Below are positions 1 through 8,862 of a stretch of 64,000 bases of DNA, piece after piece (position 1 is the stretch's first letter; each line of letters opens with the position of its first letter). Where the stretch lies: positions 2,542,001-2,606,000 of the forward strand of contig NZ_CP125640.1 in the NCBI RefSeq assembly GCF_030053155.1, written 5' to 3'. The position numbers were made by a program, and so were the translations under genes. Origin of the DNA: Rhizobium sp. BT03. Its GTDB lineage: Bacteria > Pseudomonadota > Alphaproteobacteria > Rhizobiales > Rhizobiaceae. The notes under the pieces are model-generated. The model was not told the origin of the DNA. It worked only from the letters and a program-made list of their open reading frames with translations, and searched no databases.

Positions 1-350
1 TCATCCTCGGCATCGTGCAGACGGGGCTTGCCCTGATGACCATATCGCCGACCTTGAGCGAGCAGTTTTCTGCTCTCGTCAATCTCGCTGTGGTGACGAA
101 CGTGCTGCCCTATATCATCGCGCTCTCTTCGCTGTTCGTCATGATGAAGGCTGCGCGCGTGCCCCAGGCGAAATACCGGCTGAACGCCACCATTGCCATG
201 GTCGGCATGGCCTACAGCGTTTTCGCCATCTACGCCTCCGGCAAGGATGCGGTGCTCGGCGGCATGATCGTCACAGGGATCGGTTTCATCATTTACGGGC
301 TCATCGCCCCGCGTTTCGCCAACGGCGTGAACCGGGCGCCAGCCGAGTAA
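1..350 (+). CDS. potE: Putrescine-ornithine antiporter PotE, C-terminal end (gene starts before the window)
   Basis: The reading frame is open from the left edge and stops at TAA 348-350, so only about the last 115 residues are present. They resemble the end of E. coli PotE, with ISPTLSEQF, LVNLAVVTN, a stretch containing YSVFAIYASGKDA, and GLIAPRF close to the terminus. PotE belongs to the APC superfamily and exchanges putrescine for ornithine across the inner membrane. Three hydrophobic segments are visible, as expected for the last helices. The next gene encodes a periplasmic amino-acid-type binding protein 17 bases downstream on the same strand. Agmatine or arginine antiport is an alternative, but the C-terminal match favours PotE. 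Confidence 0.82.
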   Translation, partial: ILGIVQTGLALMTISPTLSEQFSALVNLAVVTNVLPYIIALSSLFVMMKAARVPQAKYRLNATIAMVGMAYSVFAIYASGKDAVLGGMIVTGIGFIIYGLIAPRFANGVNRAPAE

Positions 351-367
351 CACAGGGAGGACAAGAT

Positions 368-1291
368 ATGTCAGAGAGAAATGGTCGCCGGGCGGCAATC
401 GCCGCCTCTGTCCTCGCCGCAGCGGCCGTCTGCGCCGCCGCGTTGCCCGCGCAGGCACAGACGCTCGACCGCGTCAGCACGAGCAGCGCGCTGAAATTCG
501 GCTACGATCCGGAAGCAAGGCCGTTTTCGTTCGATGCCCAAGGCAAGCCCGACGGCTATGCAGTGGCGCTCTGCAACAGGATCGCCGATAGCCTGAGAGC
601 GCAGTTGAACCTGCCGAAGCTCGATGTGGAATGGGTTCCCCTTTCGGGTGATGCCAAGCTGCGTGCCATACAGGACGGCATGGCGGACCTTGTCTGCGCC
701 GCGGAGCCGGTGACGCTCGGCCGCCGGCAGCAGGTCTCGTTCTCCCTGCCGATCTTCCCGAGCGGTACCGGGGCGCTGCTCAGCGCGAGCGCCCCCTTGG
801 CACTGCGCGAGGTTCTGCAACATGGCGAACCATCGAGCCGGCCCGTCTGGCGCGGCGCACCGGCCCGCACGATCCTCGAACACAAGACATTCTCGTCGAT
901 AGCAGGCACGACAAGCGAAGGCTGGCTGTCCGACAGGATCAAGACCTTCCAGCTCGCGGCGACGGCAACGCCCGTCGCCAGCTACCAGCAGGGGATCGAG
1001 CATGTCCTGGACGGCAGTTCGGCGGTGCTTTTCGGCGATATGCCGCTGCTGATGGACGCTGCCGCCCGCAGCGACAGCTCCGGCAATCTCATCGTCCTTG
1101 AGCGCCATTTCACCTATGAGCCGCTTGGCCTTGCGCTGGCGCGCGGGGACGAGGATTTTCGCCTGGCGGTCGATCGCGCCCTGAGCCAGGCCTATGCAGC
1201 GCAGGACTTCCGAGCCTTCTTTACAACCTGGTTTGGCCCGCCTGACGATGCAGTCGTGACCTTCTTCCGGCAGACGGCGCTTCCGGAGTGA
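368..1291 (+). CDS. Periplasmic solute-binding protein, family 3 (amino-acid type)
   Basis: This 307-residue protein has a clear Sec signal peptide (residues 1 to about 31, positively charged start, Ala-rich core, ending AQA-Q). The mature part has the family 3 layout: a start like LKFGYDPEARPFSF, then DGYAVALCNRIAD, an LRAIQDGMADLVCA segment, and a late domain-1 return near residue 250. The start is preceded by a GGGAGG ribosome site. No permease or ATPase gene adjoins it, so it may be an orphan binding protein working with a remote transporter or a sensor domain. Its place just after potE hints at an amino acid or polyamine ligand, but that is inference. Confidence 0.75.
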   Translation: MSERNGRRAAIAASVLAAAAVCAAALPAQAQTLDRVSTSSALKFGYDPEARPFSFDAQGKPDGYAVALCNRIADSLRAQLNLPKLDVEWVPLSGDAKLRAIQDGMADLVCAAEPVTLGRRQQVSFSLPIFPSGTGALLSASAPLALREVLQHGEPSSRPVWRGAPARTILEHKTFSSIAGTTSEGWLSDRIKTFQLAATATPVASYQQGIEHVLDGSSAVLFGDMPLLMDAAARSDSSGNLIVLERHFTYEPLGLALARGDEDFRLAVDRALSQAYAAQDFRAFFTTWFGPPDDAVVTFFRQTALPE

Positions 1292-1339
1292 GGCCGCGCT
1301 CAGAATAAGGAATACGAGCAACTCATGGGGGAGTGAAGG

Positions 1340-2434
1340 TTGAGCCTCCTTTTCAAAGAGATTCGCGGCAGTCCGATATTATGGCTGCTGGCCGCCGTGC
1401 CGGTAGTGTTCTTAGCTGCGGCACTCTTTCCCGAAGCGCACACGGCGCTTTTCGTCCTGTCGGTCTTGGCCATTGTGCCGTTGGCCGGTCTGCTCAGCCA
1501 TGCGACCGAATCCGTTGCCGCCAAGACGGGTGATGCCGCAGGCGGGCTACTGAATGCGACCCTCGGCAACCTGACCGAACTGGTGATCGCGCTAGCTGCC
1601 CTGCAGGCCGGCGAATATACGCTGGTCAAGGCATCCATCGCCGGCGCGATCGTCACCAATACGCTGTTCATGCTCGGCGCTTCCTTTCTGCTTGGCGGGC
1701 TCAAATATCACATTCAGGAATTCAACCGCGCCAGCGCACGTATTCAAGCCGGCCTGCTTTTCCTGGCCACGGTCGCCCTGCTGATGCCTTCGGCACTTGG
1801 CGGATTGGACACGGCATCGGTCGCACCCGTCACTCAAACCCTCAGCCTCAGCCTGGCCGTTCTGCTTGTCATCGGATATGGGCTGGGACTGTTGTTCACG
1901 CTTAGAACACATCGGGAATTTTTCTCTTCACCGGATCATGCCGAGGCCGGCGAGGCGCCGTGGCCGATCGGCCTCGCCCTCGGCACGCTTGCCGGCGTCA
2001 CCCTCCTTGTGGCCTTGGTGAGCGAGATTTTCGTCGAATCCGTGCAGGAAGCGGCCGTCGCCTTCGGGATGACCCCCGCCTTTGTCGGTTTCATCGTCGT
2101 CGCATTGGTCGGCGGCGCCGCCGAAATGGCCTCCGCATTTTCCGGGGCGCGCAAGAACCGGCTCGATCTCAGCGTCGGCATCGCACTCGGGAGCGCGTCG
2201 CAGATCGCCTTGTTCGTCGCGCCTGTTCTCGTCCTGATGAGTTATGTGATCGGCCCGTCGCCGATGGATCTGCAATTCTGGCCAGGTGCGGTGACGATGA
2301 TGTTTCTTGCGACGGTGACCGCGATGTTCGTCACCAACAGCGGGCGATCGGCATGGTTCATCGGCGTACTGGTGCTGATGGTCTACATGATTTTCGCCAT
2401 CACGCTCTACGTCTTGCCGCCGGCCTTGCGATGA
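1340..2434 (+). CDS. cax: Calcium/proton exchanger (CAX family)
   Basis: A 364-residue membrane protein with about eleven hydrophobic segments. It has the two inverted alpha-repeat signatures of the Ca2+:cation antiporter family: GNLTELVIALAAL near residue 77 and GGAAEMASAFSGARKNRLDLS near residue 260, each with the conserved acidic residue in its G-N/G-x-x-E core. These proteins export Ca2+ in exchange for H+ across the inner membrane. The start is TTG; a GGGGGAG-rich ribosome site lies just before it and no in-frame ATG fits as well. The stop overlaps the ATG of the following K+ channel gene, so the two cation transport genes are probably translationally coupled. Confidence 0.88.
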   Translation: MSLLFKEIRGSPILWLLAAVPVVFLAAALFPEAHTALFVLSVLAIVPLAGLLSHATESVAAKTGDAAGGLLNATLGNLTELVIALAALQAGEYTLVKASIAGAIVTNTLFMLGASFLLGGLKYHIQEFNRASARIQAGLLFLATVALLMPSALGGLDTASVAPVTQTLSLSLAVLLVIGYGLGLLFTLRTHREFFSSPDHAEAGEAPWPIGLALGTLAGVTLLVALVSEIFVESVQEAAVAFGMTPAFVGFIVVALVGGAAEMASAFSGARKNRLDLSVGIALGSASQIALFVAPVLVLMSYVIGPSPMDLQFWPGAVTMMFLATVTAMFVTNSGRSAWFIGVLVLMVYMIFAITLYVLPPALR

Positions 2435-2799
2435 GGGTCCGCCTTGCCAAACAGGGGCGACCAGACGGCGGATCGCACACCCGGCAGATGAGACGGCTGT
2501 TCTTCATCGCACTCGCAAAGCAGCTCCGCGTCATCTGGCCGATCCTTTCCGGCATCGTGTCCATCATGGTGATATCCGGCCTGGCAATCTGGCGCATCGA
2601 GGATTGGCGGATCGACGAAGCGCTTTATTTCACCTTCGTGACGGGCCTTACCATCGGCTACGGCGACTTCACGCCCAAACATGTTTCGGCGCGAATACTG
2701 GCTTTGCTCATCGGTTTTGCGGGGATCGTGCTGACCGGCGTCATTGCGGCCATCACAGTAAAAGCCCTGAACGCAACGGATCGAGACGGCGGCAGCTAG
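2431..2799 (+). CDS. Small two-helix potassium channel protein
   Basis: A 122-residue protein with two transmembrane helices flanking a pore loop that carries the K+ selectivity filter TIGYGD (in TGLTIGYGDFTP, about residues 72-83). It therefore looks like a minimal KcsA-type Ion_trans_2 channel without a cytoplasmic regulatory domain. The ATG overlaps the exchanger stop as ATGA, which decides this start; a second in-frame ATG lies at 2488 and would shorten the N terminus by 19 residues. Coupling with a Ca2+/H+ exchanger suggests a role in ion homeostasis or membrane potential, but no ligand or voltage sensor is visible. Confidence 0.85.
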   Translation: MRVRLAKQGRPDGGSHTRQMRRLFFIALAKQLRVIWPILSGIVSIMVISGLAIWRIEDWRIDEALYFTFVTGLTIGYGDFTPKHVSARILALLIGFAGIVLTGVIAAITVKALNATDRDGGS

Positions 2800-2940
2800 A
2801 GCCTTTCCTGGTCAGATTGCGGACGCCGTGCCCTTCTGGTTTCCAAAAAATCGTACATTTATTCGTGATCTCCGGGAACGACCCGATGGGGTTGTGACTT
2901 CGTATCGATTGCAGGGGTGCCTTGAATGCGGAGCTGATCC

Positions 2941-3177
2941 ATGAGCCAAGAACGCGGCCGCAGAAAACTGATGTTGCGACTTCCCGATATCCGGCATCTG
3001 CTGGCGAGCATGACCAGTGAGGCGCTCGCGGAGATGTTCGAATCCTATGATATTGCCGTCGATGCGCTGGAGCGGTTTCGAAACAAGAGCCCGAGGGAAG
3101 AGGGGCTGATCAGTGAATATGAACAGCTCTGCCATGAAATCGAGCAGGAGGTTGTCGTCTACTGCAGGAACCGGTGA
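2941..3177 (+). CDS. Small conserved hypothetical protein (78 aa)
   Basis: I do not recognise a family. The product is a soluble, charged protein predicted to be largely helical, with the central part resembling LLASMTSEALAEMFESYDIAV followed by an acidic C-terminal helix. It has no signal peptide or membrane segment. The ATG is preceded by GGAGCTGATCC, an acceptable ribosome site. It is separated from the K+ channel gene by 141 bases and faces the convergent AI-2E-family permease gene, so it is probably monocistronic. Codon use looks like that of its neighbours, which supports it being a real gene. Confidence 0.55.
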   Translation: MSQERGRRKLMLRLPDIRHLLASMTSEALAEMFESYDIAVDALERFRNKSPREEGLISEYEQLCHEIEQEVVVYCRNR

Positions 3178-3243
3178 GCCCTCCCGGCGGCGCCAGCGGC
3201 GATCTCTCCCAGGAGGGGATTCTCGCCCGGCTCGACAGAACCG

Positions 3244-4398
3244 TCATTGCGTCTGTTCGATGCGTTCCGGTTGAGCATCGAAACCCGCGGGGCGGCTATT
3301 TTCCGATGCGGTCGAGCCCGAAGGCCATGCCCAGGCTCTCAGCAACTCGTAGAAGACGCTGAGAACGACCGGCCCCAGAAACAGGCCCAGCAGGCCTTGC
3401 GATAGGGTGCCGCCGATCACGCCGATCAGGATCACCAGCATCGGCGTGGAGAGGCCGCGCGCCATCAAGATCGGTTTCAGTATGTTGTCGATGATCATGA
3501 TCGGGATCGCGACGACGGTGAAAACCAATGCAATCGACGTGGGCCAGGAGAACCACGCCCAGAGAATGACAGGCAAGAGCACAAGCGCCGGCCCGAGCTG
3601 CATCAGGCAGAGGACAAACACGATAAACGTCAAAGGCCCGCCGGCCGGAATGTCAAAAAGGGCAAAACACAATCCGCATAGCAGCGCCTGCAGAAAGGCG
3701 ACGCCGATGACGCCGCGCGATACGTTTCGCACCGTGGTGCCCGCCAGCCGGGCAAAGCCGACACCTTTTTCACCGGCGATCCGGCTTGCCAGTATCTGTA
3801 TGGCTGCAGCCAGGGGTGCCGACCGGGTGAGAAATATGCCCGAAAGCACGATCGAAACGACAAAACTCAAGACACCGACGCCGATCGAGGCAAGTTTCGC
3901 GACGATAACGGCCGTAACCTCACGAATGGGCGCCTGAAACTTGATGATGGTGGCGGCCAGATCGCTTGCGATCTGATTCCAGGCGCCGTGGATCCGCTCG
4001 CCGACGACAGGCCACTCCCGGATGGCAGCCGGCGCGGCGGGCAGGGTAAAATTCCCCTCCCGCAACGTGCCGATCAGCGCCTGCGCGGCGTCGGCAAAAT
4101 TGACCGCGACAAGGGCGAGCGGCGCAATGATCAGGACGAGAGAAAAGACGACGATGACGACGGCTGCGATGACGGGCCTGTTGCCGATCAATCTGGAAAG
4201 CGCCTCGAATATCGGGAAAAGCGCGACCGCCAGAATGGCGGACCAGACGACGATCAGGGCAAAGGGAGCAACGAGGACCAGGGTCCAATAGGCGAAAAGC
4301 CCGATAATGCCCAAGCGGACCAGATCGCTTATTCTCGCCTCTATGGAAATCTGCCCTGGCCCGGCTCCCTGTGCCGCCGTATCGCCTGCGTTCTCCAT
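3244..4398 (-). CDS. AI-2E family (PerM/YdiK-like) membrane transporter
   Basis: A 384-residue integral membrane protein with about eight hydrophobic segments in the AI-2E/PerM pattern: paired N-terminal helices, a long soluble central stretch (about residues 100-180), then clustered helices with conserved glycines near the end (VILIGVIGGTLSQGLLGLFLGP). Family members export small molecules or ions, including AI-2 or Na+/H+ in some cases, so substrate cannot be read from sequence. The chosen ATG follows a GGACGGGA ribosome site; an upstream in-frame extension has none. It begins 22 bases after the ppk2 stop and is probably the last gene of a sulP-ppk2-permease operon. Confidence 0.8.
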   Translation of the reverse strand: MENAGDTAAQGAGPGQISIEARISDLVRLGIIGLFAYWTLVLVAPFALIVVWSAILAVALFPIFEALSRLIGNRPVIAAVVIVVFSLVLIIAPLALVAVNFADAAQALIGTLREGNFTLPAAPAAIREWPVVGERIHGAWNQIASDLAATIIKFQAPIREVTAVIVAKLASIGVGVLSFVVSIVLSGIFLTRSAPLAAAIQILASRIAGEKGVGFARLAGTTVRNVSRGVIGVAFLQALLCGLCFALFDIPAGGPLTFIVFVLCLMQLGPALVLLPVILWAWFSWPTSIALVFTVVAIPIMIIDNILKPILMARGLSTPMLVILIGVIGGTLSQGLLGLFLGPVVLSVFYELLRAWAWPSGSTASENSRPAGFDAQPERIEQTQ

Positions 4399-4420
4399 CG
4401 TTGCATCCCGTCCGCCGCGT

Positions 4421-5266
4421 TTATGACGCCGTGTCCGGCACAACATGGCGGACGCTGCGGTCCTCCAGGAAATCCGCCGGCCGCTTCTGACGTTTGCCGA
4501 GATCGGGCGCGTCGAACTTCACCCGTTCATAGGGAATGGATTGCAGAATGTGCGAGATGCAGTTGACCCGGGCGCGCTTCTTGTCATCCGAGGGCACCAC
4601 CCACCACGGTGCATGGTTGCTGTCGGTCATCCGCAGCATTTCGTCATAGGCGCGTGTGTAGTCCCACCAGCGCTGATAGGATTCGACGTCCATGGGGCTG
4701 AGCTTCCACTGTCGCCGCGGATCGTCGATCCGGCGTCTGAAGCGACGTTCCTGCTCTTCCTCGCTGACCGTCAGGAAGTATTTGAGCAGAATGACGCCGC
4801 TTTCGACGATTGCAGCCTCGAAGCGGGGCGCCAGTTCAAGAAAGCGCTGCGCTTTCTTTTCGCTGGTGAATCCCATGACACGATCGACGCCGGCGCGGTT
4901 GTACCAGCTGCGGTCGAATATGACGATTTCGCCGGCCGCCGGCAGATGCGCGATATAGCGCTGCATGTAGATCTGGGATTTTTCGCGGTCGGTCGGTGCC
5001 GGCAGCGCCACAACGCGAAAGACCCGCGGGCTGACCTTTTCCGTTATGCGCTTGATCATGCCGCCTTTGCCGGCGGCGTCCCGTCCCTCGAAGATGATGA
5101 CCACCCTCGCGCCGGCCTTCTTGATCCAGGCTTGCAAATGAGCCAATTCCACCTGCAGCCGCCCGATTTCCTTGTCGTAATCCCATGATTTCTTTTTCTT
5201 CTTATTGTCCTTTGCGGCGCGGCCAGCCCCTCCATCCGTCTGTGCGGGCTCGTAATTCTCGTCCAT
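4421..5266 (-). CDS. ppk2: Polyphosphate kinase 2
   Basis: The 281-residue product has the PPK2 P-loop kinase fold. It has Walker A GRDAAGKGG (residues 61-69), a Walker B/lid segment IVIFDRSWYNRAGV (115-128), and the arginine-rich lid RRFRRRIDDPRRQWK (174-188). PPK2 enzymes move phosphate between polyphosphate and nucleoside di- or triphosphates, usually in the direction that makes GTP or ATP. A short Lys-rich N-terminal tail precedes the domain. The start ATG has an excellent AGGGAGGGAG ribosome site. The gene lies between a SulP anion transporter and an AI-2E permease on the same strand with very small gaps, so it is co-transcribed with transport genes. Confidence 0.93.
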   Translation of the reverse strand: MDENYEPAQTDGGAGRAAKDNKKKKKSWDYDKEIGRLQVELAHLQAWIKKAGARVVIIFEGRDAAGKGGMIKRITEKVSPRVFRVVALPAPTDREKSQIYMQRYIAHLPAAGEIVIFDRSWYNRAGVDRVMGFTSEKKAQRFLELAPRFEAAIVESGVILLKYFLTVSEEEQERRFRRRIDDPRRQWKLSPMDVESYQRWWDYTRAYDEMLRMTDSNHAPWWVVPSDDKKRARVNCISHILQSIPYERVKFDAPDLGKRQKRPADFLEDRSVRHVVPDTAS

Positions 5267-5285
5267 TTCTCTCCCTCCCTTTCGG

Positions 5286-7004
5286 CTAAGATAGTTTGCC
5301 TGCCGGCATGGAAGCGCCGGTCTCGCCGACACTTCCGATCAGCGCTCTCAGCGCTTCCTCTCGACCGTTGAAAAGATTTTGGACGCCGATCGCCTTGATG
5401 ACGCCCGCGCGGTCGAGGATGCCGCGGCTTTCTTCGCTGACGTCGGCCATGGCAAAGACGATATCGCGCTTTGCCAGGAGCTCGGCCACGGCGTCGAGCG
5501 CAGCTGCGCCGGTGCTGTCGATATGCGTGACGGCGCTGGCATCGAGCACCAGGCATCTGGTTTCGGCAGGAAGTCCCTTCGCGACCGAGGTCAGCCGCAT
5601 TCGGACATAATCGGCGTTGTAAAACAGAATGCTGCCCTGGATGGCGAAGACGGCCGCGCCCTCGACGGGGCGAGCTTCCGGAAAGCGGGCGAGATCGAAA
5701 AAGCCGTGCCGTCCCTCGATACGGCCAAGCAGGCCGTCCCGGGGAAACATCGTCTGACGCAGGAGATAGACGAGCGTTGCCGCAACGGCGACGATGACGC
5801 CGTTGAGAACGCCGAAGCTGATGGCGCCCCACATGGCGATCAGCGCAAAAATGAATTCCATGCGGCTGATGCGCCAGATCTTTTTCAATTCGTGGATATC
5901 AATGAGGCTGATCGCCGCCGTTGCAAGAATTGCGGCGAGTGCCGGGATGGGCAGGATCCGCAGCGCGCTGTGAAGGAAGACTAGCGCGGCAATCAGGGTC
6001 GCAGCCGATACCAGCCCGGCGAGCTGCGAGACGCCGCCGGTCGACAGGTTGATCGCGGTTCGCGAATCCGAGACGCTGACCGGAAACGAGCCGAACAGGC
6101 CGGGCGCCAGATTGGCGGCGCCAAGTCCGATCAATTCCTGATTGGCGTCGACCTCCTCTCCGGTGCGCGATCCGAAGCTCCTTGCCGCGACGATGCCGGC
6201 GCCGAAGCTGACCAGAAAGATCGCGGCCGAACCGAGCACGATCTTGTCGAGGGGCATCTGATGCAAGGCAGGCAGGGACAGGCTCGGCAGTCCGCTCGGG
6301 ATATCGCCGACAACTGCGATGCCGCGGCCCTGGAAATCGAAGATCGCCGACAGGACGACCGAGAGGACGACCACCAGAACGGGGCCCGGCACTTTGAACC
6401 GGAAGGCCCGGACGATCCATAACAAGGCGAACATGGCGAGGCCGAGGAGGAGCGACGGCCAGTGGATCAGGCTGCTCTTGGCGAGCATTTCGACCAGCGG
6501 CGGGATCAATCCTTCCGATTGGATCTTCACCCCTGTGAAGCGGCCGATCTGCCCGACAAGGATCGAGAGCGAAACGCCGGCGAAGAACCCCACCAGTATG
6601 GGGCGGGAGAGAAAACTTGCCAGAACGCCGAGCCTCAGCAATTTCGCCGCGATGCAGAAGACGCCGACGCCAAGCGCAAGCGCCGAGGCGATGGCGATCC
6701 GGTCGGCGCCTGCGGTGGCGGGCTCGGCGGCGATGATGGCACCCATGGCGGCGGCCAACACCGTCATCGTCGCGGCATCCGGCCCGACCACCAAAATGCG
6801 GGATGGACCGAAGATCGCATAGGCGATCGGCGCGACGATGCTGGCATAGATGCCGGTCTCCGGCGGCAGGCCGGCGATGGCGGGATAGGCGATGGCGCTC
6901 GGCAAGCCGACCGCGGCGATCGACAGCCCGGCCGGAATGTCACTGCGGAGCCAGTCTCTGTTGAAGCCGGCCAAGCCCCGCAACATCGGAAGACTTCCTA
7001 TCAC
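5286..7004 (-). CDS. SulP family anion permease with C-terminal STAS domain
   Basis: A 572-residue protein with 10 to 14 membrane segments and the SulP signature region (IAAVGLPSAIAYPAIAGLPPETGIY). A STAS domain follows at about residues 440-560, with the CLVLDASAVTHIDSTGA nucleotide-binding-like motif. SulP proteins carry sulfate, bicarbonate or dicarboxylates by symport or exchange. A GTG start at 7004 fits best because AAGGAG lies seven bases before it; an ATG six codons inside is the alternative. The next gene, ppk2, begins 19 bases after the stop, so both are expected in one transcript. The anion cannot be assigned from sequence alone. Confidence 0.88.
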   Translation of the reverse strand: MIGSLPMLRGLAGFNRDWLRSDIPAGLSIAAVGLPSAIAYPAIAGLPPETGIYASIVAPIAYAIFGPSRILVVGPDAATMTVLAAAMGAIIAAEPATAGADRIAIASALALGVGVFCIAAKLLRLGVLASFLSRPILVGFFAGVSLSILVGQIGRFTGVKIQSEGLIPPLVEMLAKSSLIHWPSLLLGLAMFALLWIVRAFRFKVPGPVLVVVLSVVLSAIFDFQGRGIAVVGDIPSGLPSLSLPALHQMPLDKIVLGSAAIFLVSFGAGIVAARSFGSRTGEEVDANQELIGLGAANLAPGLFGSFPVSVSDSRTAINLSTGGVSQLAGLVSAATLIAALVFLHSALRILPIPALAAILATAAISLIDIHELKKIWRISRMEFIFALIAMWGAISFGVLNGVIVAVAATLVYLLRQTMFPRDGLLGRIEGRHGFFDLARFPEARPVEGAAVFAIQGSILFYNADYVRMRLTSVAKGLPAETRCLVLDASAVTHIDSTGAAALDAVAELLAKRDIVFAMADVSEESRGILDRAGVIKAIGVQNLFNGREEALRALIGSVGETGASMPAGKLS

Positions 7005-7090
7005 CGCGGGCTCCTTAATCTTTGCCGCAGGCCCTTGCCTTCCCGTCCTCGGATCACATCGGCGATGGCTCAAGGAACAGCGGCATCCGT

Positions 7091-8248
7091 TTAGTGTTCG
7101 AGGAACACGTAGTTCATCCAGCTGCTCATGCGCAGCAGCACCTTGCGTAAAATGGCGACGTGGTGCCAATGGTGCGTGTAGACCGCGACGTCCGCGACCA
7201 CGCCGCCCGGCAGTTGATAGTCCTTGGTGCTTTCGAGCAGCTCGATGCGCGCCAGCGTTTGTCCGGGCGAGACGCGCTCGGGTGATTGCGGGTCGATCAG
7301 CGCGCCGCTCGGCTGCAGCTGGCCCTGGGCCATCACATCGATCACCTCTCCCACCCGCGCCTTGAATATCTTGCCGGGCACGGCTTTGAAGGAGACCTCT
7401 GCCTCATCGCCGACGCGGACGCGCTGCAGCGAGTTCTGGATGAAGGCGGCCGCCAGCATGCGGTCCTGGCTGTCGATGAAGACCATGACCGGCCGCAGCG
7501 GCAGCGGATTGGCCATCATTCCGGGACGGAGGAAGACCTGGGTGACGTAGCCGTCGGTCGGCGCCCGAACGACGGTCTGATCCAGCTCGTACTCCGCATT
7601 GTTCAACTCGGCCTGCAGCCTTGCAACCGTCGGGTTCGTTCCGTTGATCTCGGACTCATAGGCGAGCTTTGCCTGCACCGCTTGCGCGCGGGCCGTATCG
7701 ACCGTAGCCTCCGAGGTCAGGTAGATGCCGCGCCGGTTTTCAACCTCGAGTTCAGAAAAGACCGCACCCCTGCCGCTCGACTTTGCATTCTCGTTCGACT
7801 GCTGGAACTTTTCGAAGGCCTGCAAGGACCTGTCCCTGGAGGCTTCGGCGCCCACGACCGCCGCATTGGCAGCGTCCACCGCCGCTTTCAACTGCAGCAC
7901 GGTCTGCTCGGCTTCGGCGAGCGCAGCCTTCTTCTGATCGACCGAAAACTGGTAGGGCCGGGGATCGATGCGAAAGAGGATATCGCCTTTCTTCAAGGGC
8001 GCATTCGGCGTCACCGGCACCTCGACGACCTGGCCTCCGACAACGGGAATGACGGGAGCCGAGGTGAAATAGATGCGCCCGTCGCTCGAATAGGGATGAT
8101 TGTAGCTCATCAGCAGCAGCAGGGCGGAGATGAGGAATATCCCGCCGAGCACGGCGGTCGCGAGCGTCCATTGGTTCACCGGAATCCTGAATATCTTGAA
8201 AATCGTCCAGCAGATCGCGGCATAGGTCAGTATCAGGAGCAGATCCAT
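7091..8248 (-). CDS. HlyD-family membrane fusion protein (YiaV-like)
   Basis: A 385-residue periplasmic adaptor with one N-terminal membrane helix (about 20-45) and a split biotinyl-lipoyl domain (VPVTPNAPLKKGDILFRIDP and RAPTDGYVTQVFLRPG). A coiled-coil hairpin lies between the halves, followed by a beta-barrel domain. The start ATG overlaps the stop of a DUF3302 gene, the same pair as E. coli yiaW-yiaV. Such adaptors usually bridge an inner membrane pump to an outer membrane channel, but no pump gene is adjacent and the yia pair has no firmly known cargo. It may share a transcript with the downstream sulP gene, 86 bases away. Confidence 0.85.
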   Translation of the reverse strand: MDLLLILTYAAICWTIFKIFRIPVNQWTLATAVLGGIFLISALLLLMSYNHPYSSDGRIYFTSAPVIPVVGGQVVEVPVTPNAPLKKGDILFRIDPRPYQFSVDQKKAALAEAEQTVLQLKAAVDAANAAVVGAEASRDRSLQAFEKFQQSNENAKSSGRGAVFSELEVENRRGIYLTSEATVDTARAQAVQAKLAYESEINGTNPTVARLQAELNNAEYELDQTVVRAPTDGYVTQVFLRPGMMANPLPLRPVMVFIDSQDRMLAAAFIQNSLQRVRVGDEAEVSFKAVPGKIFKARVGEVIDVMAQGQLQPSGALIDPQSPERVSPGQTLARIELLESTKDYQLPGGVVADVAVYTHHWHHVAILRKVLLRMSSWMNYVFLEH

Positions 8249-8589
8249 CAGGCGGTCTCCTTCTCCGGCGTTTGCGCCTCGAGCTCGGCGATCCGGGCAT
8301 GCAGACGCGCAATTTCAGCATTCGCTTCAACTTCCGCCGACAGCTTTCCGTCCTGCCGGATGCCCCAGCCGCGGTCTTCGCGGTAAAGCGTTGCCCAGAT
8401 GAACAGGAACGGCCAGATCGCATGAAGCGTGAAGAGGCTGACCCACCCCGCAACATGGATGGCATCCTGATGAGGATGGTTGCGGGCCTTGGCGATCAGA
8501 TGCGGAATGTCGTGAATGGCAATCACGGCATAGAAAAGCGTGACCACGACGAAGACCAATACGCCCAAGGCAAAATAGTCGAGAAACAC
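8248..8589 (-). CDS. DUF3302 inner membrane protein (YiaW-like)
   Basis: A 113-residue protein with two membrane helices: an N-terminal one in FLDYFALGVLVFVVVTLFY and a second one around HVAGWVSLFTLHAIWPFLF. A cytoplasmic coiled-coil tail (SAEVEANAEIARLHARIAELEAQ) follows. These features and the overlap with an HlyD gene identify the DUF3302/YiaW family. The GTG start is chosen because AAGGGAGGGG sits just before it; the open frame continues upstream but without a ribosome site. Its role is unknown, presumably as a partner of the overlapping adaptor protein. Confidence 0.82.
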   Translation of the reverse strand: MFLDYFALGVLVFVVVTLFYAVIAIHDIPHLIAKARNHPHQDAIHVAGWVSLFTLHAIWPFLFIWATLYREDRGWGIRQDGKLSAEVEANAEIARLHARIAELEAQTPEKETA

Positions 8590-8862
8590 GACCCCTCCCT
8601 TCCGGCTTGGGTCTGACCCGAGCCGCTGATCGCAAGCGAAGATGGAATAGTAGGCCCGTTTCGACGCAAAGGCCCGTAGCATCGCGTAATCTCTATCGAG
8701 GCGTTTTGCAGATGATCCAACGGATCAGATCGCCTGTGCGGCAAACAGAGATGCGCGATCAGCGAGTCGCATCGTAAGATCGCGTATTTTACGTCTCCAG
8801 CCGGCTCGCCTGTTATATAATTTCTCTCATCTGCTAAGCGCAGTTCGGCGGCGGGGGCGGAG
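8590..8862. promoter_or_regulatory. Divergent intergenic region with a TATAAT box
   Basis: This 273-base gap separates the minus-strand yiaW-like gene from the plus-strand 104-aa gene, so it must hold both promoters. A perfect TATAAT lies at 8816-8821, about 40 bases before the plus-strand start, and is the best minus-10 candidate. No good TTGACA-type box is seen at the matching distance. No coding potential or repeat was found. Confidence 0.4.

Noticed and set aside
2874..2905. Possible EcfG-type promoter (GGAAC box) before the 78-aa gene
   Set aside because: GGAAC is present but no GTT box appears at 16-18 bases, so the match is not adequate.
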